DNA of 64,000 nt, taken from Bremerella cremea (GTDB taxonomy: Bacteria > Planctomycetota > Planctomycetia > Pirellulales > Pirellulaceae). Shown here piece by piece: positions 36,568-45,369 of the stretch. Position 1 is the stretch's first letter. Each line of letters starts with the position of its first letter. A program made the position numbers and the translations under genes. Below the pieces are notes generated by a model. The model was not told where the DNA came from and ran no database searches. It saw nothing but the letters and a program-made list of their open reading frames with translations. The DNA is taken from NCBI RefSeq assembly GCF_003335505.1, contig NZ_QPEX01000028.1, positions 1-64,000 of the forward strand. Direction: 5' to 3'.

Positions 36568-38343
36568 TTAGTCTTGAGTGACGAAGCTGCCATCCGGTTT
36601 TTTAATTCGTAGGTAGTCGATCGCGAACATATACGACTTCTTCGCCTGCCGATTCGCTCCGAGGATACGCACGTTTAGCTTGTGTTCCTTGCCAGTAACG
36701 GCGACTTGCGGAAACGAGAGGACGCCGGTGGTCTGGACGTCGTTGTTGTACAGATCAATTGGCGGGCCAAGTGGTTGGTCATCTAAGGACAACTGCACGA
36801 TGCCGTAATCACCGGCGGTTGTGAGGACGACTTCGACACCGACCTGGCCGGTGAACGGCGGAAGATCGAGGGCCAAGGTGTCGCCTGGCTTGGCACCTGT
36901 CCAAAATAGCTGAGTATCGTTGCTCCAATGGTCGGCTTTAAAGCCCGACATTTTCTGGGGTTGAAGCGTCCCACCGGTCGGTTTACCGGATTGCTTTTCT
37001 CCTTCCAAAGCGTTCTCGACTTGCCCTGTTTTCGGGTTAATTTTCGACTTCGGTCCACGCAGCGCTTCTGCGCCTTCAACGGTAGGCAGTTTTGGTCCGG
37101 CGTATACTTTCGGCTGCGCTGCTTCAAATTCGGCTTTGCTTGCTGCTTGGACTTTGTGCGTCAGCACATGAGCACCCAGCATACCGCCAACCACGATATC
37201 GGGAAGTTGATCGTTGTTGACATCGACAATAGAAATCTGGCGACCGATGCCGGCCTCGCCATCTGCTTGGTACGGAATCCAGTCGACGCCATTTTCACCA
37301 CGGACCAGCTTGAACCAGTAAACCACCGCTCCGGCGTCCCATTGCGGGCTTTGACGATGGTGCGACCAATAGGTTTTGCCCGTCACAATATCTTTCAGTC
37401 CGTCTCCATCGATATCGGCTAAGGCGATCGAATGAAGTTCGCTGAACACGACGCCGTACTTATTTTCGGACGGATGTTCTCCCATGATTAAATGATGCTT
37501 GAAGGAGGTCGTGTCCCCTTCGGTTACCTGTTCGTACCAAGCCAGGCCAAAGTCGTGAGCGCGATGGCCGGTGATGATATCGTTGTCACCATCGCCATCG
37601 ACATCGTAAGCATACATCTCGGCGCCGCCGTAACCTTCGGTAAAGGAAGCCGTATGCATGGCCCAGCGTGAGGTGAGGGGATTCTCGGCTGGCTGCTCGA
37701 ACCAACCTTGGGCGAAGAGGATATCTTGCCGGCCATCCCCGTTTACATCACCTACGCCCAGGCCATGGCCAAATCTTTTCGATGCGATTTGATCGGAGAC
37801 GCGATGAAACTGCCAAGGTTTGAAGGGGTGCTGCGGGTCGAATGTCGTAAAGCCAAAAAAGCCATCGCGGGTACAAACGAGTTCCGGTTGCTCATCCCCG
37901 ACGATGTCGACCAACTGGGGCGATTCGTTCGATACCCAGTCGAACACTTGATGCTTTGGCCAAGGTTTGTCGTAGCCATCTTGGCCAGGGTTTTCGTACA
38001 CGTAAGCAGGCGTCCCGGGAAAGCCGACGACAAAAACATCGTTCCGCCCATCGCCGTTGAAATCGTAAAGCCAGTTGAAGAAGTTATCGGCGTATTGTTC
38101 TCGATTTTGCGCGACCGGCTGATAGATCTCACGTTTGGTGGTGAACTCTGGCCCTGCAAACCAATAAGGACCGTAGACGACATCGACGATGCCATCGCCG
38201 TTGATGTCGGCTGCGTTAGCTCCTTCTGAAAAATAAACGCCGGTCAACTGCTGACGATCGAACGAGTGAAGATCAAACTCGTCGGCTTGGGCCGTTACCG
38301 TGGTGACAAGAAAAACCAAGGGAAGCAATCGTAAGAGATTCAT
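36568..38343 (-). CDS. Exported FG-GAP/VCBS repeat beta-propeller protein
   Basis: A 591-residue protein starting at ATG 38343 (MNLLRLLPLVFLVTTVTA, signal peptide); a longer frame to 38499 adds no signal. At least six FG-GAP/VCBS repeats carry calcium-loop motifs of the D-x-N/D-x-D-G type: DINGDGIVD, DFNGDGRND, DVNGDGRQD, DVDGDGDND, DIDGDGLKD and DVNNDQLPD. They should form a calcium-binding propeller. A C-terminal beta-sandwich (about 450-590, with PFTGQVGVEVVLTTAGDYG) looks like a carbohydrate-binding-type module. It is likely secreted. Planctomycete relatives often sit near DUF1501/DUF1553 genes, as here. Confidence 0.9.
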   Translation of the reverse strand: MNLLRLLPLVFLVTTVTAQADEFDLHSFDRQQLTGVYFSEGANAADINGDGIVDVVYGPYWFAGPEFTTKREIYQPVAQNREQYADNFFNWLYDFNGDGRNDVFVVGFPGTPAYVYENPGQDGYDKPWPKHQVFDWVSNESPQLVDIVGDEQPELVCTRDGFFGFTTFDPQHPFKPWQFHRVSDQIASKRFGHGLGVGDVNGDGRQDILFAQGWFEQPAENPLTSRWAMHTASFTEGYGGAEMYAYDVDGDGDNDIITGHRAHDFGLAWYEQVTEGDTTSFKHHLIMGEHPSENKYGVVFSELHSIALADIDGDGLKDIVTGKTYWSHHRQSPQWDAGAVVYWFKLVRGENGVDWIPYQADGEAGIGRQISIVDVNNDQLPDIVVGGMLGAHVLTHKVQAASKAEFEAAQPKVYAGPKLPTVEGAEALRGPKSKINPKTGQVENALEGEKQSGKPTGGTLQPQKMSGFKADHWSNDTQLFWTGAKPGDTLALDLPPFTGQVGVEVVLTTAGDYGIVQLSLDDQPLGPPIDLYNNDVQTTGVLSFPQVAVTGKEHKLNVRILGANRQAKKSYMFAIDYLRIKKPDGSFVTQD

Positions 38344-38667
38344 GGGAAGGCCTTTGGGGGGATCACGATTTAGAATGCGAGAAGAGCGGAGTCGTGACGG
38401 TGGTAGGTCTCGATAGGAGTTGCGTATTATCGCGTAAGTTGCCTGGAGATGCGAAATTTGTTCTCCAATTTGATCGCGATTTTTTGGGAAGAGTTGCAAA
38501 GGATGGCATGGGTGCCGTTAAGCAGAGAAAACAGGCAATGTGTGTAGATTAACCTTCCCTACACAAGAGCGGCCTAATGCGGCTGCGCTGAATAGAATGC
38601 TTTCATGGGGAATAATCTCTGGAGTGTGAAATAATTCTCCGGTCTGCTTCTGTTCGTTGTGACTAGT
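38344..38667. other. Intergenic region between FG-GAP gene and DUF1501 remnant
   Basis: A 324-base gap with no intact gene. The left part should hold the minus-strand promoter of the FG-GAP gene. The part nearest 38667 may contain further decayed DUF1501 sequence that I could not align with confidence. Confidence 0.45.
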
Positions 38668-38886
38668 CGTGGAGCTGGCAGCGGAGGGCGCAGGAGTGCC
38701 GCTTACGAAGGGACCGACGAGTTTGGTTTCAAGGTGGTCGACAACCGTGTCGGCGTGCTTGATTAGCTCGCCAAGACTTTACTCTCGCTGGGTTTCGATC
38801 TTGAGAGACTAATCGATCGCTACGCCGGTCGAGATTTTCGCCTGACCGACGTGGATGATCGTGTTCTGTGTGACATTTTCGCGTAA
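38668..38886 (+). pseudogene. Decayed 3' end of a DUF1501 gene
   Basis: Read on plus with stop TAA 38884-38886, one frame gives AAYEGTDEFGFKVVDNRVG, then an in-frame TAG (38764-38766), then LSLGFDLERLIDRYAGRD and FRLTDVDDRVLCDIFA. This matches the C-terminal pattern of a DUF1501 subgroup (TDEFGFKAV..., ...LTYRYAGRDFRLTDVHG-V--DI-A). The internal stop and the absence of the upstream 350 or more residues make it a remnant. It belongs to a different subgroup from the five intact copies, which lack this ending. It abuts the CobN gene tail-to-tail (6 bases). Confidence 0.72.
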
Positions 38887-38892
38887 CGCTGT

Positions 38893-41800
38893 TTAGCTGG
38901 CTTTCTTCCAAAGCCCGCCAGCGACGCACGCAAAGACCAACGCCAAGCTTAGCCAAACAACTTCGATGGGGTTCGACTCGGTGTTTTCTTCGACTTTCGC
39001 GAGTTCCTGCTCCACTTCGTTCATCTCGATCCCTTGGACATCCGGCGCGGTTTGGCTCGGTTGCAAGGCCGCCGACAATGCCAGTTGATAGTCGCCCAAC
39101 GCTTGCACGTTGTTCGGATCGCTGGGGGAAGGAAGCTGCTGCTGCAGAAATTCGTGAAACTTGCCGTTGCCGCAGGTCTCGTACGAGCACGCTGCGCCGA
39201 ACTCGGCGACCAGTTCGGTATGTAGCTTGGCCAGTTGTTCCAACTGCTGCGAGTCGGCCTCCCAATATCCCTTGCGGGCCGTCTCCAACATGACCGCCGT
39301 CAAGTCTTGCAAGGCATACGGATTCTTTTCTTCAAAGTAGTCTCGCATGTTCAAGTCGTGCTTGTCTTCAACATAAACTTGGTACGTTTCGTTCCACATG
39401 TCTTGGCTGATCGCGGAAGGTTGCATTACGTTCCAGCCGTACATGTTGCGAACGGTTTCGGTGAAAGAAGCAGCGGCGGAAGGGCCTTCGCGCTGCATGC
39501 TTTGAATGAACTTGGGATTCCACAGCGAAGTCCGGGCCTCCTCACGAATGGCCGCGACCGATGTGGTGACCTTCGCTCGGCCTGGCTGACGTAGATCGCT
39601 GAAGTAGCCATCGGGGTCGTTGCCGGTCGTCTCACGGACTGCCAAGGTGATGCCGCCCATAAATTCATAAACGTGATCTAACGAGAGTGGCCCCCAAGTA
39701 TTCGACGAGCGAGGGTGTACCACGGCATCCACGCCTTGCATCTGGGCTTCAAGCAGCCCGGGGAGAACGGTCCCCCAGCGACCCCCATCGCGGTAAACGC
39801 CTGACATGTTTTTGATGTACTGACTGGCCACTTCTTGGGGATCTTCCCAGGAGTCTCCTCGCTCGACCAGGCCCATGATTTGGGTGCCGTAGCTGCTGTT
39901 GGCAGCGGAACCGAAGATGCGGGCCGTGGCGAACTCGCGGGCATCTTTGGGGGAAGCCCCTTGGGCTTTGAGCGTGCGTTCGGTTTCTTCGGTGCCACGA
40001 CGAACGAAGTTCGGAAATTCCCCTTCTTCGAGTTTGCTGACAATTTGAACGGCCTTATCGATTAACGCAATTCGCGATGCCGCGGCGTCGCGGAATTGCC
40101 CCGAGGTTTGTACTAAAACGTCCACTCGCGGGCGGGCTAGTTCGTCATCCGGGATGACTTCGATGTCGTACACTACGCCGCGTGAATTCCAAACGGGACG
40201 CATGCCCATCAGATACAAGATCTGGGCGATCGCTGTTCCCTTGCCTCGAATAAACTCGCTACCCCATAACGAAATCGCTACTTGGCGCGGAAACTGACCT
40301 TCATGGCGTGCCCGGTGCGTTTCCAGTAATTGGTCGGTCAGCTTCATGCCAACTCGCCAGGCTTCTGGGGTGGGTGTTTGTTCGGCATTGATGGAATAAA
40401 GATTCTTGCCGGTGGGCACTGCCGCTGGGTTGCCCAGCGGATCGCCGCCGCTGGAAGGTGCGATGTACTGCGCGTCGAGGGCATGCAGGATCGCAGCAAG
40501 CTCAACCTCAGGAGACTGCTTCAGGTTCTCGGCATTCTCTTGAACTTGCTGAATCAAGTTCAGCAGTTGCCGCTGAAGTTCGGCATCGCGAAGAACGAGC
40601 GATTTGAACTGGGCGGCCGTCTGCCACTTCGCAGGGCCTGTTGCGTTTGTGGTGGCATCGGCAGGTAAAGTTGCTTCTGGTTCTGCTTTCAATTGTTCGG
40701 CAGGAGGTTTGTTTGCTGCCGGTTTGGTTTGTGTTGCCCCTGATTTTCCATCGGGGGAATGCTGGGGCTTGGGGCGGGCTGCTTCTGGAGGAGGCTGCAG
40801 GGCTGCCAGTTCTTCAGGCGTGAAAAGCTTCTCCTTGTGCAATTCTCCGGAAAGTACGTCCTGCACAAATTGCGCTGCGACCTCTTGGCGATATTCGCTG
40901 GCATCAGCCGACGCCGCTCGACCGAGTATGGCCAGGAGTTGGTCGACCCCTTGTTCACCGAGCATCGCGGTAGTGGTTTGTTGGATCTGGGTTGCGGATA
41001 ACTGGCGGCCAATCACATGCAGCCCATCGGTGACGCTTTGGTCTTTGAGTTGGTGGATATAGTTATGGACAGCGGTAAGTTCTTTCTCGGTCAACATGCG
41101 GTCGGCCAACGCGTCGGACGGCAGACCTAGGTCTTCGGCCAGGTTCAATTCGTTGACCAACTGCGTGACGGAACGTAGCGTTTCTTCCCGAAGCAGGGGA
41201 TCTTCGACCTGTTCCCAGTCGTGAATTTTGTCGTGCAAGAGGGAAAGGTCGCCGTAAAGCCCTGCTTCCATGAATGGGGGCGTAAGGTGCGAGACAATCA
41301 CCGCATTTGAACGCCGCTTGGCGACCAAGGCTTCACCGACATTGTTAATCACGTACGGATAAATGTGCGGAATGTCTCCCATGAGTATCTGAGGCCAACA
41401 ATCACGGCTCAGGCTATTCGACTTGCCGTAGGTGAACTCAAGCGAGCCATGCGTGCCGAAGTGCATGATCGCGTCGGCTTGAAATCCGTAACGAGCCCAG
41501 AGATACGCTCCGAGATAGAAATGGGGTACAGCTTGATCGGTGCCATGGATCGAACTGATTTCATCTTCGTTGGCATCCCCGCCGCCAACGGTCGGTTGCG
41601 GCATGATGACGACGTTGCCGAGTTGAATACGACTGATGACCAGGTGGGGCTGGCCGTCAACGCTGGTTACCATCCGATCGCCAGGCAGCTTGCCCCAACG
41701 GGCGATGGTCTCTTGTTGGCGTTTGGGGGAAAGCGTTTTCTGAAACCACTCGGCATAGCGTTGAGCAGGGACGAGTTCCGGTTCGGCTTCGTTGAGGAAC

Positions 41801-43095
41801 TTCTCGAACGAACCGAGGGCCCACTGCCCCAGTGTTTTGCCCCGGGTTTGAATCAAAGCAAACAATTCGTCAGGGGTTTCTGGCAGGGCACCACCTAGAT
41901 CGTAGCCTTCCCTTTCCAGTTGTTTGAGCGTGTTCCACAAAGCGGGGACCACTTCTAAGCCACCAGCGGACAAGGCCGAGTTGCCTGGGGATTTGTAGTA
42001 AACGATGACCACCCGTTTTTGTGCGTTCGATTTCTTGCGAAGCTTCATCCAATTCAGCGCCAAGCGGACGCGGGCGGCGATTTGATCTTCCATCGGGGTG
42101 CGGACGGTAAGCCCGCGCTCGTTAGCTTCCATGGAAGAAACCACCAGCGGTTCGATAATGCCATCCAATTCTGGGGCGGTAATCGATTGCCCCATGAAGC
42201 CACCTTCCATCCCGCGTTCGTCGGCCAGCCAAGTTTCGCGACTGCCCAGCAGTGGCAACGCGCTGACGATGGGGCAGTTGAGTTCAGACAAAAACTTGAC
42301 TCCCTCGTCGCCGTACGAGAGTCGTCCATGGGGAAAGGTCAGTAGTAAGTCTGGCTGCACTTGGCGAATCAATGCGAATGCTTCTTCCCGGCCAAAGATG
42401 GGATAGACCTTCGCGCCGCCAGCTTCCAACGAGCGAATAATCGCATCAACCGGGGCCCGGTTCAGTTGATCCTGCGGATCCATAAAGCTGCCAAAGAGGA
42501 CAACCTTGGGCTGGTCTTGGGGGGCATGAGGCGCACTTTGCGCGAGGTACTCTTCAAATTCGGCTTGCGTAGCAAAGACTTCGCTGCCCAAATGAAAGAA
42601 ACCAAACTGCGGTTTCGGAACGACTTCTGGCACAGCGACTTCTCGGCCACCAAGATGATGAGCGGCATAGTGAGCCAGGCCGAGCAGATTTTCTTCGCCG
42701 CCATGTTTAAGGTATTCGGCAATCCGCTCGCGATGTTCCGGGGGAACCGACGTTTGCTGCTCGGACAAGGCATTGGTTGCGGTCCGCACATAGAAATGGG
42801 TTCCGCGGGCGGTCGCTTTTTGAATTCGTGCGACTTGCTCATTGGAAAGGTTCAGACCCTGCCCACGGATGAATACCAAGTTGTAGTTTGGCAGCGGTGC
42901 GGTATCGATCCCGGAGTCGTCGTAGCGATGCAGTGAGTAGGGAGTTTCTCGCAGAGCGTTTTCCCAGTTGGCGAACTCGCTATCGGAGAAACCAATCATC
43001 GCCACGCGGAACGGGCGAAGGTATTCGTAGTACGCCCACATGCCACCGCCGAAAGCGAGCAGCAGCAAAACCATCGAGACCGCTAGTTTCTTCAT
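38893..43095 (-). CDS. Membrane-anchored CobN-type chelatase (HmuS-like)
   Basis: A 1400-residue CobN/magnesium-chelatase H-subunit family protein. The start is placed at ATG 43095, four bases after the DUF2149 stop; an ATG at 43143 would overlap that gene by 44 bases. One N-terminal helix (about 4-22) and one C-terminal helix (about 1377-1396) tether it, which soluble cobalt chelatase CobN lacks. Core motifs: MHFGTHGSLEFTYGKSNSLS (about 545-565), HIYPYVINNVGEALVAKRRS, and near the C-terminus AVVHPRSSNTWGPLSLDHVY. A Pro/Ala/Lys-rich insert lies at about 755-818. With ExbB-like and DUF2149 genes directly upstream it resembles hmuS of Bacteroidetes haem operons, where metal removal from haem is proposed. 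Insertion of Co or Mg is an alternative; no CobS/CobT or ChlI/ChlD ATPase is near. Confidence 0.9.
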   Translation of the reverse strand: MKKLAVSMVLLLLAFGGGMWAYYEYLRPFRVAMIGFSDSEFANWENALRETPYSLHRYDDSGIDTAPLPNYNLVFIRGQGLNLSNEQVARIQKATARGTHFYVRTATNALSEQQTSVPPEHRERIAEYLKHGGEENLLGLAHYAAHHLGGREVAVPEVVPKPQFGFFHLGSEVFATQAEFEEYLAQSAPHAPQDQPKVVLFGSFMDPQDQLNRAPVDAIIRSLEAGGAKVYPIFGREEAFALIRQVQPDLLLTFPHGRLSYGDEGVKFLSELNCPIVSALPLLGSRETWLADERGMEGGFMGQSITAPELDGIIEPLVVSSMEANERGLTVRTPMEDQIAARVRLALNWMKLRKKSNAQKRVVIVYYKSPGNSALSAGGLEVVPALWNTLKQLEREGYDLGGALPETPDELFALIQTRGKTLGQWALGSFEKFLNEAEPELVPAQRYAEWFQKTLSPKRQQETIARWGKLPGDRMVTSVDGQPHLVISRIQLGNVVIMPQPTVGGGDANEDEISSIHGTDQAVPHFYLGAYLWARYGFQADAIMHFGTHGSLEFTYGKSNSLSRDCWPQILMGDIPHIYPYVINNVGEALVAKRRSNAVIVSHLTPPFMEAGLYGDLSLLHDKIHDWEQVEDPLLREETLRSVTQLVNELNLAEDLGLPSDALADRMLTEKELTAVHNYIHQLKDQSVTDGLHVIGRQLSATQIQQTTTAMLGEQGVDQLLAILGRAASADASEYRQEVAAQFVQDVLSGELHKEKLFTPEELAALQPPPEAARPKPQHSPDGKSGATQTKPAANKPPAEQLKAEPEATLPADATTNATGPAKWQTAAQFKSLVLRDAELQRQLLNLIQQVQENAENLKQSPEVELAAILHALDAQYIAPSSGGDPLGNPAAVPTGKNLYSINAEQTPTPEAWRVGMKLTDQLLETHRARHEGQFPRQVAISLWGSEFIRGKGTAIAQILYLMGMRPVWNSRGVVYDIEVIPDDELARPRVDVLVQTSGQFRDAAASRIALIDKAVQIVSKLEEGEFPNFVRRGTEETERTLKAQGASPKDAREFATARIFGSAANSSYGTQIMGLVERGDSWEDPQEVASQYIKNMSGVYRDGGRWGTVLPGLLEAQMQGVDAVVHPRSSNTWGPLSLDHVYEFMGGITLAVRETTGNDPDGYFSDLRQPGRAKVTTSVAAIREEARTSLWNPKFIQSMQREGPSAAASFTETVRNMYGWNVMQPSAISQDMWNETYQVYVEDKHDLNMRDYFEEKNPYALQDLTAVMLETARKGYWEADSQQLEQLAKLHTELVAEFGAACSYETCGNGKFHEFLQQQLPSPSDPNNVQALGDYQLALSAALQPSQTAPDVQGIEMNEVEQELAKVEENTESNPIEVVWLSLALVFACVAGGLWKKAS

Positions 43096-43099
43096 CGTA

Positions 43100-43513
43100 T
43101 TATTCACTTGTTTCCGTTTGCTCGACTTCGTCTGCTGGGACATAGATCACGCGTCCGTCCGGTAAGCGATAGGCCTGGCCGAGAAGTTCCCCTTGGCCGG
43201 CTCCTTGCGACTGGGAGGCTTCGTAATGTTTGATCTCTTCACCTTGCTTGACGACGATTTCCATCTCGGGGGTCCCCGGATTGGTGATCACGGTGTAATC
43301 GTTTTCTTTCAGCAGGGCCGGAACTTGCAGGTACGAGACCAACGCTACCATCAGGGCCACGGCGAAGACCATTGCCACGTCGAACAGATTCGCCATGCCC
43401 GCCAGCGGGTCGTCGTCTTCTTCCACCACAAAAGGATTGTGCGTCGCCTTGCGAAGGCGGTATTGGCTAAAGGCTGAGAGGGAATCGTTGGGAGGAGTTG
43501 TTTGCTTAGGCAC
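43100..43513 (-). CDS. DUF2149 membrane protein (HmuV-like)
   Basis: A 137-residue protein with one helix (about 43-62, FDVAMVFAVALMVALVSYL) after a motif NPFVVEEDDDPLAGMANLFD. The C-terminal part has GQAYRLPDGRVIYVP, the DUF2149 signature. The layout (short cytoplasmic N-terminus, one helix, small periplasmic domain) recalls ExbD/TolR, and these proteins are found next to ExbB-like channels and CobN-like proteins. It overlaps the ExbB-like gene by eight bases and precedes the chelatase by four. Confidence 0.88.
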   Translation of the reverse strand: MPKQTTPPNDSLSAFSQYRLRKATHNPFVVEEDDDPLAGMANLFDVAMVFAVALMVALVSYLQVPALLKENDYTVITNPGTPEMEIVVKQGEEIKHYEASQSQGAGQGELLGQAYRLPDGRVIYVPADEVEQTETSE

Positions 43514-44168
43514 GGGCCGACTCCTGAGCGAATTGCTCTTCGGTCAGAGCGGCTTGTTCTTGCAGCACGGTTGAAGAAAGGTCTTGCCCCAATGAACCGC
43601 TGATGCGTTCCGCCAATAGGTTAAGCAAAGCAGAATCGGCCTGATACCAGTGCTTTTTCACGGTTGCTAACCAGCCAGCCACCATCCCAATGAATAGGCC
43701 AAGTACGGTGGTTGAAAAAGCAATGACCAGGTTGTTGCTCATCGTTTGAATGTCACCAACCGCCAAGCCAACCAGGGCAGGGCCAAGCGGAATGAGTGTT
43801 CCCATCAGACCCAAGCTCGGGCCAAGCTTAACCAGGCCACGAATGCGGTCGAGAGACATTTGCCATTCCAACTCAATCTGCGAGAGGGTATAGGCCAGGC
43901 CAGGAATGTTATCGCTGGCAACGATCAGCCGGTGGAGCGTACGACCAAGGGGGCCTTTGGTTGGTTGAGTTTGGACCAACGAACGATTTTCCAGGGCAAA
44001 TCGTTCCAGTTGTTGACGCTCGGTTCGTTCTCGGCTGCGGGCGATGAATTCCTGTAAGGTTCTGCCGCATTGCACAAGCACACGTGCGAGCGACACCAAC
44101 AGCAAGATCATCACCGGGATCAGCAACGCATTCGAGAGAACGTAAAAAAGATTGGTCACCGTGTTCAT
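43506..44168 (-). CDS. MotA/TolQ/ExbB-like proton channel protein (HmuU-like)
   Basis: A 220-residue protein with three helices (about 9-31, 118-140 and 155-180). The conserved block LGPSLGLMGTLIPLGPALVG to VIAFSTTVLGLFIGMVAGW is the MotA/TolQ/ExbB family core. These proteins form pentameric proton channels that energise a partner, typically ExbD/TolR. Here the partner is most likely the DUF2149 protein whose gene overlaps by eight bases. No TonB gene or TonB-dependent receptor is in the window, so the energised step may be on the chelatase itself or on an unlinked receptor. Confidence 0.9.
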   Translation of the reverse strand: MNTVTNLFYVLSNALLIPVMILLLVSLARVLVQCGRTLQEFIARSRERTERQQLERFALENRSLVQTQPTKGPLGRTLHRLIVASDNIPGLAYTLSQIELEWQMSLDRIRGLVKLGPSLGLMGTLIPLGPALVGLAVGDIQTMSNNLVIAFSTTVLGLFIGMVAGWLATVKKHWYQADSALLNLLAERISGSLGQDLSSTVLQEQAALTEEQFAQESARA

Positions 44169-44171
44169 GAT

Positions 44172-44930
44172 TTACCTGTGAGAGATACGGTTGAGTCGTT
44201 GGGAGTGAGCGCGGGAGGTGGATAACCGTTCCCAGACTATGCCGATTGCCAGGCAAACTACGCCAAGCAGGGCTGCCGGTACCAAGGCATATACGGCATG
44301 GGTGGCCAGTTCGGCTTGATTGCCAAGGGGCAACGCGTTTGCCGTAGTCGTGAACAAGCAACTGGCAACGCCGAGCAATAGCGCAGAAGTCAGTTGGCAT
44401 AACGCCAGCCAAGTGTTGGGCAAAAGCCAACAAACGGCGCCTGCTCCAAGCATGATTGCCAGCATCAGCAGAGGAACGACCGTGCCGACCCATTCCGGAC
44501 GAGCACCGAACTGCGCTGATAGCCACTGTTGTTCGATAAGCAGCATCGACAAAACAACCACTGGCTGAGGAACACAGCAGAGACTGGCCAAGAGCACCTT
44601 CCAGCGTGAGTTCTCAGGCTGAGCAACCAGGCGCAGTCCTACCGCAAAGCTGGCTGCGGAGAGGATGATTTGCAGGACACATGCCGCCAAATGAAAATCA
44701 GGACCGAGCAGTATCTGGCGTAACTCGAAGGCCGAACGGGAATCGGCCAACGGGTTCAGAAGGAAGCCGGTCAATGCCAACAGCCCTAAAGGGATCGGCA
44801 ATAGATACCATTGCCGAGACCAAATAAAGCTCGAGGCCAGCGAAATGAGAGCAACGCCACAACCGACGCTCAGCAGCGCCGCGTCTCCGTTGTTTAGAAT
44901 CGAGTGGATCAGCCCATGAAGGACATCCAT
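44172..44930 (-). CDS. Polytopic membrane protein of the chelatase cluster (HmuT position)
   Basis: A 252-residue protein with about seven hydrophobic helices and little else; few charged residues and no recognised motif. It ends three bases before the ExbB-like gene and starts two bases after the lipoprotein stop, so it belongs to the same transcript. In Bacteroidetes hmu loci an unassigned membrane protein holds the same place between receptor/chelatase and the ExbB-like gene. A role as permease for a tetrapyrrole or for the released metal is conceivable but not shown by sequence. Confidence 0.75.
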   Translation of the reverse strand: MDVLHGLIHSILNNGDAALLSVGCGVALISLASSFIWSRQWYLLPIPLGLLALTGFLLNPLADSRSAFELRQILLGPDFHLAACVLQIILSAASFAVGLRLVAQPENSRWKVLLASLCCVPQPVVVLSMLLIEQQWLSAQFGARPEWVGTVVPLLMLAIMLGAGAVCWLLPNTWLALCQLTSALLLGVASCLFTTTANALPLGNQAELATHAVYALVPAALLGVVCLAIGIVWERLSTSRAHSQRLNRISHR

Positions 44931-44932
44931 GG

Positions 44933-45346
44933 TTAGGGGGCCTTTCTTTGCAGTTGATCGAACGGGGCTCCTTGGCCTTCCACGGCGGGGTGGAAATTCT
45001 TGCCGTGGAATTCCAGTAAGATCCAGCGACTGGAATCTCCGACGGCGGTTACCCAGTAGCAGCGATGCGTGCCGGAGTTGTCTTCGTAGCAGACGCGTTC
45101 GCCTTGAAAGGCTGGGTTTTCTGCTAAGTACATTTGCTTTTTGAAAAATGAGTCCAAGCTTTTGTCATGCTTGTCCGACCAAGGTTGCCGCGTCCACGAT
45201 GTACCGTCTGCTTCAAACGAATCGGGCAGGACGACTTCGTGCATCTGCGTAACGGGACGGGGCCCACAGCCTAGGATGGCAAGGCAAGCCAGACCGAAGC
45301 AGGCCAGACGCACGATGGTTGCTTGCCGTCCTGTGAGTTGAATCAT
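44933..45346 (-). CDS. Small lipoprotein of the chelatase cluster, unknown family
   Basis: A 137-residue protein with lipobox LAILGC (Cys27) after a hydrophobic segment. The mature part of about 110 residues is rich in Trp, His and aromatic residues (SWTRQPWSDKHDKS; HRCYWVTAVGDSSRWILLEFHGKNFHP) and has two Cys near residues 85-96. I recognise no family. Its place at the head of the chelatase–channel genes and its His/aromatic content would fit a binding protein for haem or another tetrapyrrole on the periplasmic face, but that is inference only. Confidence 0.75.
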   Translation of the reverse strand: MIQLTGRQATIVRLACFGLACLAILGCGPRPVTQMHEVVLPDSFEADGTSWTRQPWSDKHDKSLDSFFKKQMYLAENPAFQGERVCYEDNSGTHRCYWVTAVGDSSRWILLEFHGKNFHPAVEGQGAPFDQLQRKAP

Positions 45347-45369
45347 GGGAAGTTCCCTATTAGGTTCGC

